From positions 62,001 through 126,000 of the forward strand of contig NZ_BCNO01000001.1 in NCBI RefSeq assembly GCF_001514535.1: a stretch of 64,000 nucleotides of DNA. The letters are read 5' to 3'. A model generated the notes under the pieces. That model saw only the letters and a list, made by a program, of their open reading frames with translations. It was not told the DNA's origin and searched no databases. Numbering within the stretch: position 1 is the stretch's first letter; each line of letters opens with the position of its first letter. This document shows positions 26,861 to 35,492 of the stretch, one piece after another. Made by a program: the position numbers and the translations under genes. This DNA is from Thermodesulfovibrio aggregans. GTDB lineage: Bacteria > Nitrospirota > Thermodesulfovibrionia > Thermodesulfovibrionales > Thermodesulfovibrionaceae.

Positions 26861-27382
26861 ATGAATTCAAAGTTTAAGAATCAAAGTTCAAAGGTATTAA
26901 TCTTGATGGGAAGTGACAGTGATTTTGAGGTGATGAAAAAGGCAGCAAAGGTTTTATCTGATATGGATGTTCCATTTGAACTTGATGTTTGTTCAGCTCA
27001 CAGAACACCGGATAGAGCAAAAAAATACGCAGAAGAGGCAGAAGAAAGAGGAGTTGAAGTTATAATAGCTGCAGCTGGAATGGCTGCTCATCTTGCAGGA
27101 TTTTTAGCAGCTCATACAACTATTCCTGTTATCGGAGTGCCTATAGCTTCTGGAGCTTTAAACGGATTTGATGCCTTGCTTTCAACAGTTCAGATGCCAC
27201 CGGGAGTTCCTGTCGCAACAGTTGGAATAAATGCCTCTGAAAATGCAGCATACTTAGCATGTGAGATTATTTCTATAAAATACTCTGAATTAAGGAATAA
27301 ACTAAAAGAAAAAAGAAAAGAGATGTACAACAAGGTTCTTAAGAAATCTGAAGAGATAAAGACGAAACTACAAAATATTTAG
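26861..27382 (+). CDS. purE: N5-carboxyaminoimidazole ribonucleotide mutase PurE
   Basis: PurE converts N5-CAIR to CAIR in purine synthesis. The family core starts at VLILMGSDSD, with SAHRTPDR near residue 46 and the AAAGMAAHL and GALNGFDALLS motifs after it. The first 11 residues (MNSKFKNQSSK) do not belong to the family; they are encoded by four 7-base repeat units placed right after the ATG, which has the only suitable ribosome site (AGGAG). No purK is visible nearby. The end is 10 bases from the convergent cysK stop. Confidence 0.95.
   Translation: MNSKFKNQSSKVLILMGSDSDFEVMKKAAKVLSDMDVPFELDVCSAHRTPDRAKKYAEEAEERGVEVIIAAAGMAAHLAGFLAAHTTIPVIGVPIASGALNGFDALLSTVQMPPGVPVATVGINASENAAYLACEIISIKYSELRNKLKEKRKEMYNKVLKKSEEIKTKLQNI
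26866..26893 (+). repeat. Four degenerate 7-base units at the 5' end of purE
   Basis: Units read ttcaaag, tttaaga, atcaaag and ttcaaag. They encode an N-terminal extension SKFKNQSSK nearly identical to the SKFKVQSSN segment in the FtsZ linker. Confidence 0.8.
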
Positions 27383-27392
27383 CCTTATTAGG

Positions 27393-28301
27393 TTATGGAG
27401 GGCACTTACTGCAGATTGATGCAAAAAGGGATGTTGAAAGATATCTATCTCCTCGGTCAGGTAAAATTACAACAATAACACCGCTTCTCAACTCACTTGC
27501 TTTTTTAAGTGCTATATGCATTGCAGCTCCTGATGACATTCCAACAAATACACCTTCTCTTATCGCTAATTTTCTTGTTGTATCAAATGCCTCTTCATCA
27601 TTAACGAAGAATCTTTCATCAAGCCTTGAAGGATCAAAAATTTTAGGCACTATTGCTTCCGACATATTTTTCAAGCCTTGAATTCTGTGCCCTGGAACAG
27701 GTTCAACTCCTACGATTTTGATATTGCTGTTAAATTCTTTAAGTCGTTTACTCACTCCCATAATTGTTCCTGTTGTGCCCATACCTGCCACAAAATGAGT
27801 GACTTCTCCATTTGTTTGCTCTATAATTTCTTTTCCTGTGGTTTCATAATGAGCTCTCACATTGGCTTCATTATCAAATTGATTTGGCATAAAATACAGT
27901 TCAGGAGCATCTTCATAAATTTGATGAGCAAGTCTTATTGCTCCATCTGTACTTTCTTCAGCAGGGCTTATAATTAGTTCTGCACCAAGTGCTTCAAGAA
28001 CTCTTCTCCTCTCTACACTTACACATGCAGGCATCACAAGTTTAATTCTGTATCCTTTAGCTGCAGCTATCATTGCCAGTCCAATACCCGTATTCCCTGA
28101 GGTTGGTTCAAGTATTATTTTATCTTTTGTGAGTAAGCCTTTTTCCTCAGCTTCTTTTATTAAATAGAGGGCAGTTCTGTCCTTAACAGAACCGCCTGGA
28201 TTTGCTCCTTCAAATTTTCCATAGAGAATAACTCTCGGGTTTGGATTAATTCTGTCAAGTCTTATAAGTGGAGTGTTTCCTATAATATCTATTACACTCA
28301 T
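27393..28301 (-). CDS. Cysteine synthase (O-acetylserine sulfhydrylase)
   Basis: This PLP enzyme makes cysteine from an activated serine and sulfide. The PLP lysine is K40 in NPGGSVKDR, and the phosphate and substrate loops are EPTSGNTGIG near residue 66 and GMGTTGTIMG near 170. Its 302 residues fit CysK/CysM; the short form and an odd C-terminus CSKCPP lean toward CysM-like enzymes. It follows thyX after 13 bases but has no ribosome site; TGATATAAT sits seven bases before the ATG inside that gap, so it may have its own leaderless promoter. Confidence 0.92.
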   Translation of the reverse strand: MSVIDIIGNTPLIRLDRINPNPRVILYGKFEGANPGGSVKDRTALYLIKEAEEKGLLTKDKIILEPTSGNTGIGLAMIAAAKGYRIKLVMPACVSVERRRVLEALGAELIISPAEESTDGAIRLAHQIYEDAPELYFMPNQFDNEANVRAHYETTGKEIIEQTNGEVTHFVAGMGTTGTIMGVSKRLKEFNSNIKIVGVEPVPGHRIQGLKNMSEAIVPKIFDPSRLDERFFVNDEEAFDTTRKLAIREGVFVGMSSGAAMHIALKKASELRSGVIVVILPDRGDRYLSTSLFASICSKCPP

Positions 28302-28308
28302 AGAGTTA

Positions 28309-28317
28309 ATTATATCA
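28309..28317 (-). promoter_or_regulatory. Extended -10 promoter (TGATATAAT) for cysteine synthase (leaderless)
   Basis: On the - strand TGA then TATAAT (28309-28314), overlapping the thyX stop. The start codon at 28301 is seven bases downstream. It lets the gene be expressed apart from the his-thyX genes. Confidence 0.55.
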
Positions 28318-29043
28318 CAAGCTTTTAAACTTTTTCCTTACTTCTTCAATTTGTCCACAACTGAATTTACCTTCAGGACATGAACCTTTAAGGCATCCAG
28401 GTCCTGCATCTTTAAAAAGTTTTGGTGCAATTCCTTTAACAAGCTTGAGCATCTCTGTTGCAAGTTCTCTTATCTCCCATTGAGCTCTGTTGCAGCAACG
28501 AACCCTGAAAAAATGAAGTAACTCTCTTGCATTCATTGTGATTACTATCTTTGTTTCTGCAGCATTTGGAAGAACGAATCTTGCATCCTGTTGTGCAAGT
28601 TCTCCTTTTATCCCTTTGCTTTCAAGTTGTTGAAGAATTCTGCAGTAGTATTCATGTGCTTTTTCCATTGCTTCAAGAAAGATCTCTCTAATTTCATTAT
28701 TTTGATTAATAATTGGAGGAATTATAAAATCAAAACCCTTTTGTTTGCTCACATATCTTTGAGATTGCTGACTGTATGAGGCAATTCTATGTCTTACAAG
28801 TTGGTGAGAACAGGCTCTTGAAATACCTTCAACAGCAAAAGTGAAACTCACATGTTCAAAGGGGCTGAGATGTCCACTATCTCGTAAAAGATTTATTAAT
28901 CTGTCTTTTTCATCTTCAGTTAATTTTTCTTTTAACTCCTTAATTCCCACAGGACTATAACAAAGTCTTGCAGAAAGAGCTACCACATTTTCTGGCTCTG
29001 GGGTATAAGTAAGAATTGATACTTTAAGAGAGACCTCTTTCAT
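28315..29043 (-). CDS. thyX: Flavin-dependent thymidylate synthase ThyX
   Basis: ThyX methylates dUMP using FAD, methylene-THF and NADPH. The signature RHR followed seven residues later by S is present (RHRIASYSQQS, near residue 80), and ELAQQDARFVLPNA and MNARELLHFFRVRCC follow. The 242 residues are typical. It overlaps hisB by four bases and sits downstream in the hisC-hisB transcript. ThyX is frequent in thermophiles and anaerobes that lack ThyA. Confidence 0.95.
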   Translation of the reverse strand: MKEVSLKVSILTYTPEPENVVALSARLCYSPVGIKELKEKLTEDEKDRLINLLRDSGHLSPFEHVSFTFAVEGISRACSHQLVRHRIASYSQQSQRYVSKQKGFDFIIPPIINQNNEIREIFLEAMEKAHEYYCRILQQLESKGIKGELAQQDARFVLPNAAETKIVITMNARELLHFFRVRCCNRAQWEIRELATEMLKLVKGIAPKLFKDAGPGCLKGSCPEGKFSCGQIEEVRKKFKSL

Positions 29044-29615
29044 ATAATCCCTTTTGTAGAAGGTACATTTTCTCCGATTATTCTACTTGCTTCATTAAGG
29101 GATTTTGCAAAGGCTTTAAATATTGATTCGACAATATGATGCAAATCCTTTCCATAAACAAGATTGACATGGAGATTTATCTTTGCATTATTTGCGACTG
29201 CTCTAAAAAACTCTTCAAAAAGTCTTATATCAATATCCTTAATGTATCCTTCAACAGAAACATTGTAAATAAGAAAAGCTCTGCCGCCAAGGTCTAAAGA
29301 TACTTGAGTGAGAGCTTCATCCATTGGAATTGATGCGAAACCATATCTTTTAATACCCTTTCTGTCTTCTAAGGCTTTATCAATACATTTGCCTAAAACA
29401 ATCCCTAAATCTTCAACTAAATGATGATAATCCACATGTATATCACCTTTTGCTTCAATTTTTAAGTCAAAGTTTCCATGAAAAGCAAAGAGTTCAAACA
29501 TGTGGTCTAAAAATCCCACAGAAGTTTTTATATTAGCCTGTCCATTTCCATCAAGATTAAACTCTACTTTAATATCTGTTTCTTTTGTTGTTCTGCTTAG
29601 TGATGCCTTTCTCAT
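29040..29615 (-). CDS. hisB: Imidazoleglycerol-phosphate dehydratase HisB
   Basis: HisB catalyses the sixth step of histidine synthesis, a Mn-dependent dehydration. The two metal-binding repeats GFLDHMFELFAFHG and DYHHLVEDLG are present, plus a third histidine set near KDLHHIVES. At 191 residues it is the monofunctional enzyme without phosphatase domain. Four-base overlaps with both hisC and thyX point to tight coupling. Confidence 0.96.
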   Translation of the reverse strand: MRKASLSRTTKETDIKVEFNLDGNGQANIKTSVGFLDHMFELFAFHGNFDLKIEAKGDIHVDYHHLVEDLGIVLGKCIDKALEDRKGIKRYGFASIPMDEALTQVSLDLGGRAFLIYNVSVEGYIKDIDIRLFEEFFRAVANNAKINLHVNLVYGKDLHHIVESIFKAFAKSLNEASRIIGENVPSTKGII

Positions 29616-30676
29616 CCCTTTTCCTCTAGTATTGTTTCTAATGCTTTTAAAAATTCTTCATTCTCTTCCTTCGTTCCAATTGTTACTCTTAAAGCATTAT
29701 CTATCATTGAAGAAAGGTCTCTCACTAAAATTCCAGCCTTTAGGAGTTTCTTGTAAACTTCTTTACTATTCTTTAATTTCAATAATATAAAGTTTGCCTC
29801 TGATGGATAAACTTTCAGTTTTTTAATCTTTAGTAGTCTTTTGTAAACTCTTTGTCTTTCTTTTATAATTTCTGAAATAAATTTTTTTATCTGTGGATAA
29901 AATTTATTAAGAGCTTCAGTTGCCACATACTGTGTAATTGAATCTATATTATATGGCAGTCTCACTTTGTTTATTTCATGCAAGAATTCTTTTTTCCCAA
30001 TAAGATATCCCAATCTTAATCCAGCAAATCCGATTTTACTCAGTGTTCTTAAGATTAAAAGATTTTCATAATCTTTAAGAAATGGTAAAAATCCCTTTTC
30101 ACTTGAAAAAGGTTGATAGGCTTCATCAATGACCACAATTGATGAGTTTTTTTGTGCAAATTCAATAATTTTTAAAATTTTATCTGTTGAAAATGTGTTG
30201 CCTGTTGGATTGTTTGGAGAGCTGAGAAAAATTAAACGAGGTTTTTTTAATTTAACGAGTTTTAAAAATTTTTCATCATCTATATCAAAATCTTTATCAA
30301 GTTTGCATTCAATTGCTTCGACTCCAACAGATTGAGCTATTATTCCATACATTGCAAAGGTGGGAACAGGATAGAGAACAGGACCTCCGAATGTAAGGAT
30401 TAAGTAATAGATTAATTCATCAGAACCATTACCAAGCATTATGTTTTCATAGCTGAGTTTTATTTTCTTTGAAAGAGCTTTTCTCAATACAATAGCCTCA
30501 GGATCAGGATATCTGTTTAGTGGAATATTAATTTCTGAAATAAAATCCGATATTTTAACAGCAAATGGAGACTCGTTCGCATCGAGCTTTATTTTACAGG
30601 AAATTTCCTTTGCCTGATATGGTTTGAGCTTTTGAATATTTTTTCTTGCAAGAGACTCTACTTTCAATTTGTTCAT
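29612..30676 (-). CDS. hisC: Histidinol-phosphate aminotransferase HisC
   Basis: HisC is a class I PLP aminotransferase converting imidazole acetol phosphate to histidinol phosphate. Motifs: LDANESPF near residue 32, GNGSDELIYYL near 82, SPNNPTGN near 152, and the PLP lysine in RTLSKIGFAGLRLGYL near 215. Length 354 is typical. It opens the hisC-hisB-thyX transcript. There is no ribosome site; a full promoter ends eight bases before the ATG, so the mRNA probably begins at or next to the start codon. Confidence 0.95.
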   Translation of the reverse strand: MNKLKVESLARKNIQKLKPYQAKEISCKIKLDANESPFAVKISDFISEINIPLNRYPDPEAIVLRKALSKKIKLSYENIMLGNGSDELIYYLILTFGGPVLYPVPTFAMYGIIAQSVGVEAIECKLDKDFDIDDEKFLKLVKLKKPRLIFLSSPNNPTGNTFSTDKILKIIEFAQKNSSIVVIDEAYQPFSSEKGFLPFLKDYENLLILRTLSKIGFAGLRLGYLIGKKEFLHEINKVRLPYNIDSITQYVATEALNKFYPQIKKFISEIIKERQRVYKRLLKIKKLKVYPSEANFILLKLKNSKEVYKKLLKAGILVRDLSSMIDNALRVTIGTKEENEEFLKALETILEEKG

Positions 30677-30684
30677 AGATTTTT

Positions 30685-30713
30685 ATCATAAATTGTTATC
30701 AAAATATTGTCAA
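30685..30713 (-). promoter_or_regulatory. Sigma-70-type promoter of hisC (leaderless)
   Basis: On the - strand TTGACA (30708-30713), a 17-base spacer, then TATGAT (30685-30690). Eight bases separate the -10 from ATG 30676. Both boxes are near consensus, making this the clearest evidence of a leaderless start in the window. Confidence 0.75.
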
Positions 30714-30769
30714 CTCTCAATAGTCCATTAGCTGTCAATAAAACATTATGATACAGTATTTTTAAAAGC

Positions 30770-30798
30770 TTGAGTTATGGTAATATATTTATTATCAA
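30770..30798 (+). promoter_or_regulatory. Possible promoter of the aminotransferase-serA operon
   Basis: TTGAGT (30770-30775) and TATCAA (30793-30798) with a 17-base spacer. Each matches consensus at four or five positions. An AAAGGAGG ribosome site follows before ATG 30819. Confidence 0.35.
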
Positions 30799-30818
30799 AC
30801 TATAAAAAGGAGGCAAAA

Positions 30819-31976
30819 ATGCTCTTAAAAAGATACCTACTTGCACCGGGACCAACGCCTGTCCCACCAGAGGTTCTACTTAGTATGGCAATGCCAGTAA
30901 TTCATCATCGTAGTCCAGATTTTTTACCGATTCTTGATTCAGCTAAAAAAGGTTTACAGTGGATTTATCAGACTAAAAACGATGTTTTAATACTTTGCTC
31001 CACTGGCACAGGTGGAATGGTAGCTTCAGTAAATAACTTTTTTTCACCCGGCGAGAAGGTTCTTGTAATAAATGGTGGTAAATTTGGCGAAAGATGGGTA
31101 AAAATAGCCCAGGCATATGGTTTAAATGTAATTGAAATTCCTGTTGAATGGGGATTCTCAATTGATGTTAATAGAGTTGAAGAAGAATTAAGGAAACATC
31201 CTGATATAAAAGGAGTTTTTATTCAGGCAAGTGAGACTTCCACTGGTGTATATCACGATGTTGAAGCAGTTGGGAAAATAGTAAAGAATTATGAAGATAC
31301 TCTGTTTATAGTTGATTCAATTTCAGCACTTGTTGCTCATGACATAAAAACTGATGAGTGGGGAATTGATGTTATGGTGAGTGGTTCCCAGAAAGGATTC
31401 ATGCTTCCTCCAGGGCTTGCATTTGTGAGTGTAAGCGAGAAAGCATGGAAAAGAAATGAGAAATCAAAAATGCCGAGATTTTACTTTAATCTCAAAAAAG
31501 AAAGAGAGAATCTTGCCAAGAATCAAACCAACTTTACATCTGCCGTATCTCTTATTATCGGACTCAACGAGGCACTGAAACTCATGCAAAAAGAAGGACT
31601 TGAAAATATATTCCGTAGACACGCTCTTTTAGCTCGCGCAACAAGAGAGGCTGTCAAAGAAATAGGATTAAATTTGTTTGCCAAAGGTACGCCAAGCAAT
31701 GCTGTTACAGCAATTGAAGCACCACAGGGAATTGATGGACAGGTTATTTATAAAACTTTAAGAGAAAAATACGGAGTTACAGCAGCTGGTGGACAGGACA
31801 AACTTAAAGGTAAAGTGTTTCGTTTTGCCCATCTCGGATATGCTGATAAATTTGATGTAATTGTTGGTATTTCAGCACTTGAAATGACTCTTAAAGAACT
31901 TGGATATCCAGTTACTTTTGGTAAAGGAGTTGCCAAATTAGAAGAAATTTTTTCAAAGGAGGAAGAAAGAAAGTGA
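30819..31976 (+). CDS. Class V aminotransferase (alanine-glyoxylate/serine-pyruvate type)
   Basis: The protein (about 385 residues) belongs to the small-subunit/AGXT group: opening LLAPGPTPVPPEVL, then CSTGTGGMVASVNN and the PLP lysine in VSGSQKGFMLPPG near residue 193. ATG 30819 follows AAAGGAGG at five bases and matches the family start; an ATG at 30777 has no site. The gene touches serA (GTG within its last codons). In this context it may supply the transaminase step of serine synthesis or interconvert serine, glyoxylate and alanine. The exact substrate is inferred only from context. Confidence 0.88.
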   Translation: MLLKRYLLAPGPTPVPPEVLLSMAMPVIHHRSPDFLPILDSAKKGLQWIYQTKNDVLILCSTGTGGMVASVNNFFSPGEKVLVINGGKFGERWVKIAQAYGLNVIEIPVEWGFSIDVNRVEEELRKHPDIKGVFIQASETSTGVYHDVEAVGKIVKNYEDTLFIVDSISALVAHDIKTDEWGIDVMVSGSQKGFMLPPGLAFVSVSEKAWKRNEKSKMPRFYFNLKKERENLAKNQTNFTSAVSLIIGLNEALKLMQKEGLENIFRRHALLARATREAVKEIGLNLFAKGTPSNAVTAIEAPQGIDGQVIYKTLREKYGVTAAGGQDKLKGKVFRFAHLGYADKFDVIVGISALEMTLKELGYPVTFGKGVAKLEEIFSKEEERK

Positions 31977-33562
31977 AAGTTCTTGTCAGTGATAGCATTT
32001 CTCCAAAAGGAGTTGAAATTCTAAAAAAGGCAGGACTTCAGGTTGATGTTAAGACAGGATTAAAACCTGAAGAACTTAAAGCAATAATAGGTGAATACGA
32101 TGCTTTGATTATAAGAAGCGCTACCAAGGTAACTGCTGAAATTATTGAAGCTGCAGATAAGCTTAAAGTAATAGGTAGAGCAGGAACAGGGGTGGACAAT
32201 GTAGATAAAGTTGCTGCCACGAAAAAAGGAATCGTTGTTATGAATACTCCTGGTGGCAACACTATAACAACTGCTGAACACGCTATTGCAATGCTTTTTG
32301 CACTGGCAAGAAGAATTCCTCAAGCAGTAGCTTCTACGAAGGCAGGAAAATGGGAAAAGAAAAAATTCATGGGAGTTGAACTTTACAATAAAACTCTTGG
32401 AATAATCGGTCTTGGTAGAATTGGCTCTGAAGTAGCAAAAAGAATGCAGTGCATGGGAATGAATGTTTTAGCCTTTGATCCTTTCTTAAGTGATGAGAGG
32501 GCAGAGGAACTGGGAATTAAAAAAGTTGATCTTGATAGCCTCCTTGCTGAATCAGATTTTATTACAGTCCATACTCCTCTCACACCTGAGACAAAGTATT
32601 TAATCAACAAAGATACAATTGCAAAAATGAAAGACGGAGTTTACATAATTAATTGTGCCCGAGGTGGAATAGTAAATGAAAAGGATCTCTACGAAGCAAT
32701 AAAATCAGGAAAAGTTGCTGGTGCTGCCCTTGATGTCTTTGAAAAGGAACCTCCAGAAGAGGGTTATCCACTTATAGCAGATGAAAGAGTAATATGCACC
32801 CCCCATCTCGGTGCTTCCACATTAGAGGCTCAGGAAAATGTGGCTGTTGCAATAGCAGAACAGATTATAGATTATTTGATAAATGGTACAATTCGTAATG
32901 CTGTTAACTTTCCATCAATTCCTTTTGATCAAGTTCCTCTTATTCGTCCATATCTTGTACTTCTTGAAAGAATGGGTAGTTTTGCCTCTCAAATATTTAC
33001 AAAAAGTATTAAACAGATTCAGATTGAATATCTTGGCGAAATTTCCAGCGTTAATACACAGGCATTGACAGCTGCAGCACTAAAGGGAATTTTAGATCCT
33101 ATTCTTGGAGAACCTGTAAATTATGTTAATGCTCCATTTATTGCAAAAGAAAGAGGTATAGAAGTTAGAGAAATAAAGGGGAAAGAAGCTGGAGATTATC
33201 AAAGCCTTGTAAAGATAATTCTTATCGGTAAAGATGACAGAGCTATTATAGCAGGCACTCTTTTAAGTAGAAGAGATCCAAGAATAGTTCAGATTAATGA
33301 TGTCTCAATGGAAATTATTCCTGAAGGCAATATGATATTTATGAGAAACTGGGATCGCCCTGGTGTTATTGGTAATATTGGAACTCTGCTCGGACAGAAC
33401 AACATCAATATTGGACACATGCATTTTGGAAGAAAGGAAGTTGGTGGAATTGCGTTTTCTGTTATAAGTATTGATGCACCACTTACAGAAGAAATAATTG
33501 AGACAATAAAGAAACTTCCAAATATTCTGGAAGTAAAACCAGTTTATATTTCTAATAATTAA
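31973..33562 (+). CDS. serA: D-3-phosphoglycerate dehydrogenase SerA
   Basis: SerA oxidises 3-phosphoglycerate, the first step of serine synthesis. The 529-residue long form has a split catalytic domain, the NAD-binding motif GLGRIGSEVAKR near residue 145, catalytic H in CTPHLGAST near 280, an intervening domain, and a C-terminal ACT domain (RPGVIGNIGTLLG) that usually confers serine feedback. The start is GTG overlapping the preceding stop (GTGA), with AGGAGGAAG upstream. purA follows after 21 bases. Confidence 0.96.
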   Translation: MKVLVSDSISPKGVEILKKAGLQVDVKTGLKPEELKAIIGEYDALIIRSATKVTAEIIEAADKLKVIGRAGTGVDNVDKVAATKKGIVVMNTPGGNTITTAEHAIAMLFALARRIPQAVASTKAGKWEKKKFMGVELYNKTLGIIGLGRIGSEVAKRMQCMGMNVLAFDPFLSDERAEELGIKKVDLDSLLAESDFITVHTPLTPETKYLINKDTIAKMKDGVYIINCARGGIVNEKDLYEAIKSGKVAGAALDVFEKEPPEEGYPLIADERVICTPHLGASTLEAQENVAVAIAEQIIDYLINGTIRNAVNFPSIPFDQVPLIRPYLVLLERMGSFASQIFTKSIKQIQIEYLGEISSVNTQALTAAALKGILDPILGEPVNYVNAPFIAKERGIEVREIKGKEAGDYQSLVKIILIGKDDRAIIAGTLLSRRDPRIVQINDVSMEIIPEGNMIFMRNWDRPGVIGNIGTLLGQNNINIGHMHFGRKEVGGIAFSVISIDAPLTEEIIETIKKLPNILEVKPVYISNN

Positions 33563-33583
33563 GATTAATCAGGGAGAGAGAAA

Positions 33584-34867
33584 ATGCCAACAGCTGTCAT
33601 CGTAGGAGCACAATGGGGAGATGAAGGAAAAGGTAAAATAGTTGATTTTTTAACAGAAGAGTTTAATTTTGATTATGTTGTAAGATTTCAGGGTGGATGC
33701 AATGCGGGTCATACTGTTGTTGTAGGAGATGAAAAGTATATACTACATCAGATTCCTTCAGGTATTCTCCATAAAAATAAGAAATGCATTATTGGAAACG
33801 GCGTTGTTGTTAATCCAGAAAGTTTATTAAAAGAGATAGAGACATTAATAAATAAAGGAGTAGAAATCAACGATAATCTTTTCATTGCAAAACACTGTCA
33901 TATTATTATGGCATATCACATTGCCATAGAGGAACAACTTGAAAAAAGTAAAAAAATCGGTACGACAAAAAAGGGTATAGGACCATGTTACACTGATAAA
34001 ATTGCCCGTAATGGTGTTAGAATGGTTGATCTTTTGTATCCAGCGGTACTGAAAAGTAAAATTCATGCAAATCTTGAAATAATCAATTTCTTACTCGAAA
34101 ATTTATATCACACTGAGCCATTGAATGGGGAGGAGATATTCAATCAATATATGATTTATGCAGACAAACTTAAAAAATACATTGCCGATACTGATATTTT
34201 GATAAATGAAGCAATTGACAGCGGTAAGAATGTTTTATTTGAAGGTGCACAGGGTACTCTTCTTGATATTGACCACGGAACATATCCTTATGTTACTTCT
34301 TCAAACACAGTGGCTGGAGGTGCATGCACAGGAGCAGGAGTAAGTCCTAAAAAAATTGATAGCATTATCGGAATTGTAAAGGCTTACACTACAAGAGTGG
34401 GCGGAGGACCTTTCCCTACAGAAATGAAAGATGAACTTGGTGAATCCATAAGACAAAAAGGTGGCGAGTATGGTGCAACCACAGGAAGACCTCGTAGATG
34501 TGGTTGGCTTGATCTTGTTGGATTAAAACATTCTGTAAGAGTTAATGGATTTACAGGGATTGCAATAACAAAACTTGATATTCTTGATGGAATTGAAAAA
34601 TTAAAAGTATGTGTTGGATATAGATATGGAAATACAGTTTTGGAAGAATTTCCAAAGGAGATAGAAATTCTTGAAAACTGTATACCCATATATGAGGAAC
34701 TTCCAGGCTGGAAGGATAGCACAAAAGGTATAAAAAACTATGAAGAATTACCCGGGAATGCAAAAAAATATCTAGAGTTTATAGAAAAAAGTTTAAAGGT
34801 TAAGATTCAGATTATTTCAACGGGACAGAAAAGAGATGAAATTATCATTAAGGAGTCTCCTCTATGA
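33584..34867 (+). CDS. purA: Adenylosuccinate synthetase PurA
   Basis: PurA joins IMP and aspartate with GTP in AMP synthesis. The GTP-binding opening GAQWGDEGKGKIVD is intact, followed by GNAGHTVVV-like sequence (GCNAGHTVVVG), GTTKKGIGPCYTDK near residue 125, and the GTP/IMP motifs EGAQGTLLDIDHGTYP and TTGRPRRCGWLD. The 427 residues match the family. GGGAGAG precedes the start. The 3' end overlaps comF by 32 bases. Confidence 0.97.
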   Translation: MPTAVIVGAQWGDEGKGKIVDFLTEEFNFDYVVRFQGGCNAGHTVVVGDEKYILHQIPSGILHKNKKCIIGNGVVVNPESLLKEIETLINKGVEINDNLFIAKHCHIIMAYHIAIEEQLEKSKKIGTTKKGIGPCYTDKIARNGVRMVDLLYPAVLKSKIHANLEIINFLLENLYHTEPLNGEEIFNQYMIYADKLKKYIADTDILINEAIDSGKNVLFEGAQGTLLDIDHGTYPYVTSSNTVAGGACTGAGVSPKKIDSIIGIVKAYTTRVGGGPFPTEMKDELGESIRQKGGEYGATTGRPRRCGWLDLVGLKHSVRVNGFTGIAITKLDILDGIEKLKVCVGYRYGNTVLEEFPKEIEILENCIPIYEELPGWKDSTKGIKNYEELPGNAKKYLEFIEKSLKVKIQIISTGQKRDEIIIKESPL

Positions 34868-35492
34868 TTTAGTCTTTTTTGAAAGTTGTCCTATATGTAA
34901 GAAAAAGTCATACTGGAAGTATTCTCCCTTTTGTGAAGACTGCTGGAACAGTATAGAGGTTTTCAATTTACACCAAATTACCACAGGAAATTTTCATAGA
35001 GATTTCTGGAAGTTTGTTGATTCATTAACTTGCTTTGGAGCATATGAAGGAGTACTCAAAGATGCAATACATTGTTTTAAATATGGTGGTATAAAAAGAA
35101 TTGGCAAAGAACTTGGAAGACTTCTCAGCTCAGTTAAACCACCAGAAATTGATATATTAATCCCTGTACCTTTGCACATAAATAAACTACGCCAAAGAGA
35201 GTTTAATCAATCAGCAATTCTTGCAAAGGAATGTTCAAAGGCATGGAAAATCTCTCTATCACTTAAAATTCTATATAAAATTAAACATACTCTTGATCAG
35301 GCTTCACTTGAGGCAAAAGATAGGTTTAATAATGTAAAAGATGCATATATAGTAAAAGAGTCGATTAATGGCTTAAAAATAGGACTTATTGATGATGTTA
35401 CCACAACTGGAGCCACTTTAATGGAGTGTGCAAAGGTACTTAAAAAAGCAGGAGCAAAGGAGATTCATGCCATAACACTGGCAAGAGCTTAG
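34836..35492 (+). CDS. ComF-family phosphoribosyltransferase-like protein
   Basis: The 218-residue protein has an N-terminal zinc ribbon (CPICKKK and CEDC about 20 residues on) and a C-terminal PRTase domain with PRPP loop DDVTTTGATLMEC near residue 185. ComF proteins are linked to DNA uptake in naturally competent bacteria, but many carriers are not known to be competent. The start lies inside purA. The end overlaps the convergent TauE gene by four bases. Confidence 0.88.
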   Translation: MKLSLRSLLYDLVFFESCPICKKKSYWKYSPFCEDCWNSIEVFNLHQITTGNFHRDFWKFVDSLTCFGAYEGVLKDAIHCFKYGGIKRIGKELGRLLSSVKPPEIDILIPVPLHINKLRQREFNQSAILAKECSKAWKISLSLKILYKIKHTLDQASLEAKDRFNNVKDAYIVKESINGLKIGLIDDVTTTGATLMECAKVLKKAGAKEIHAITLARA

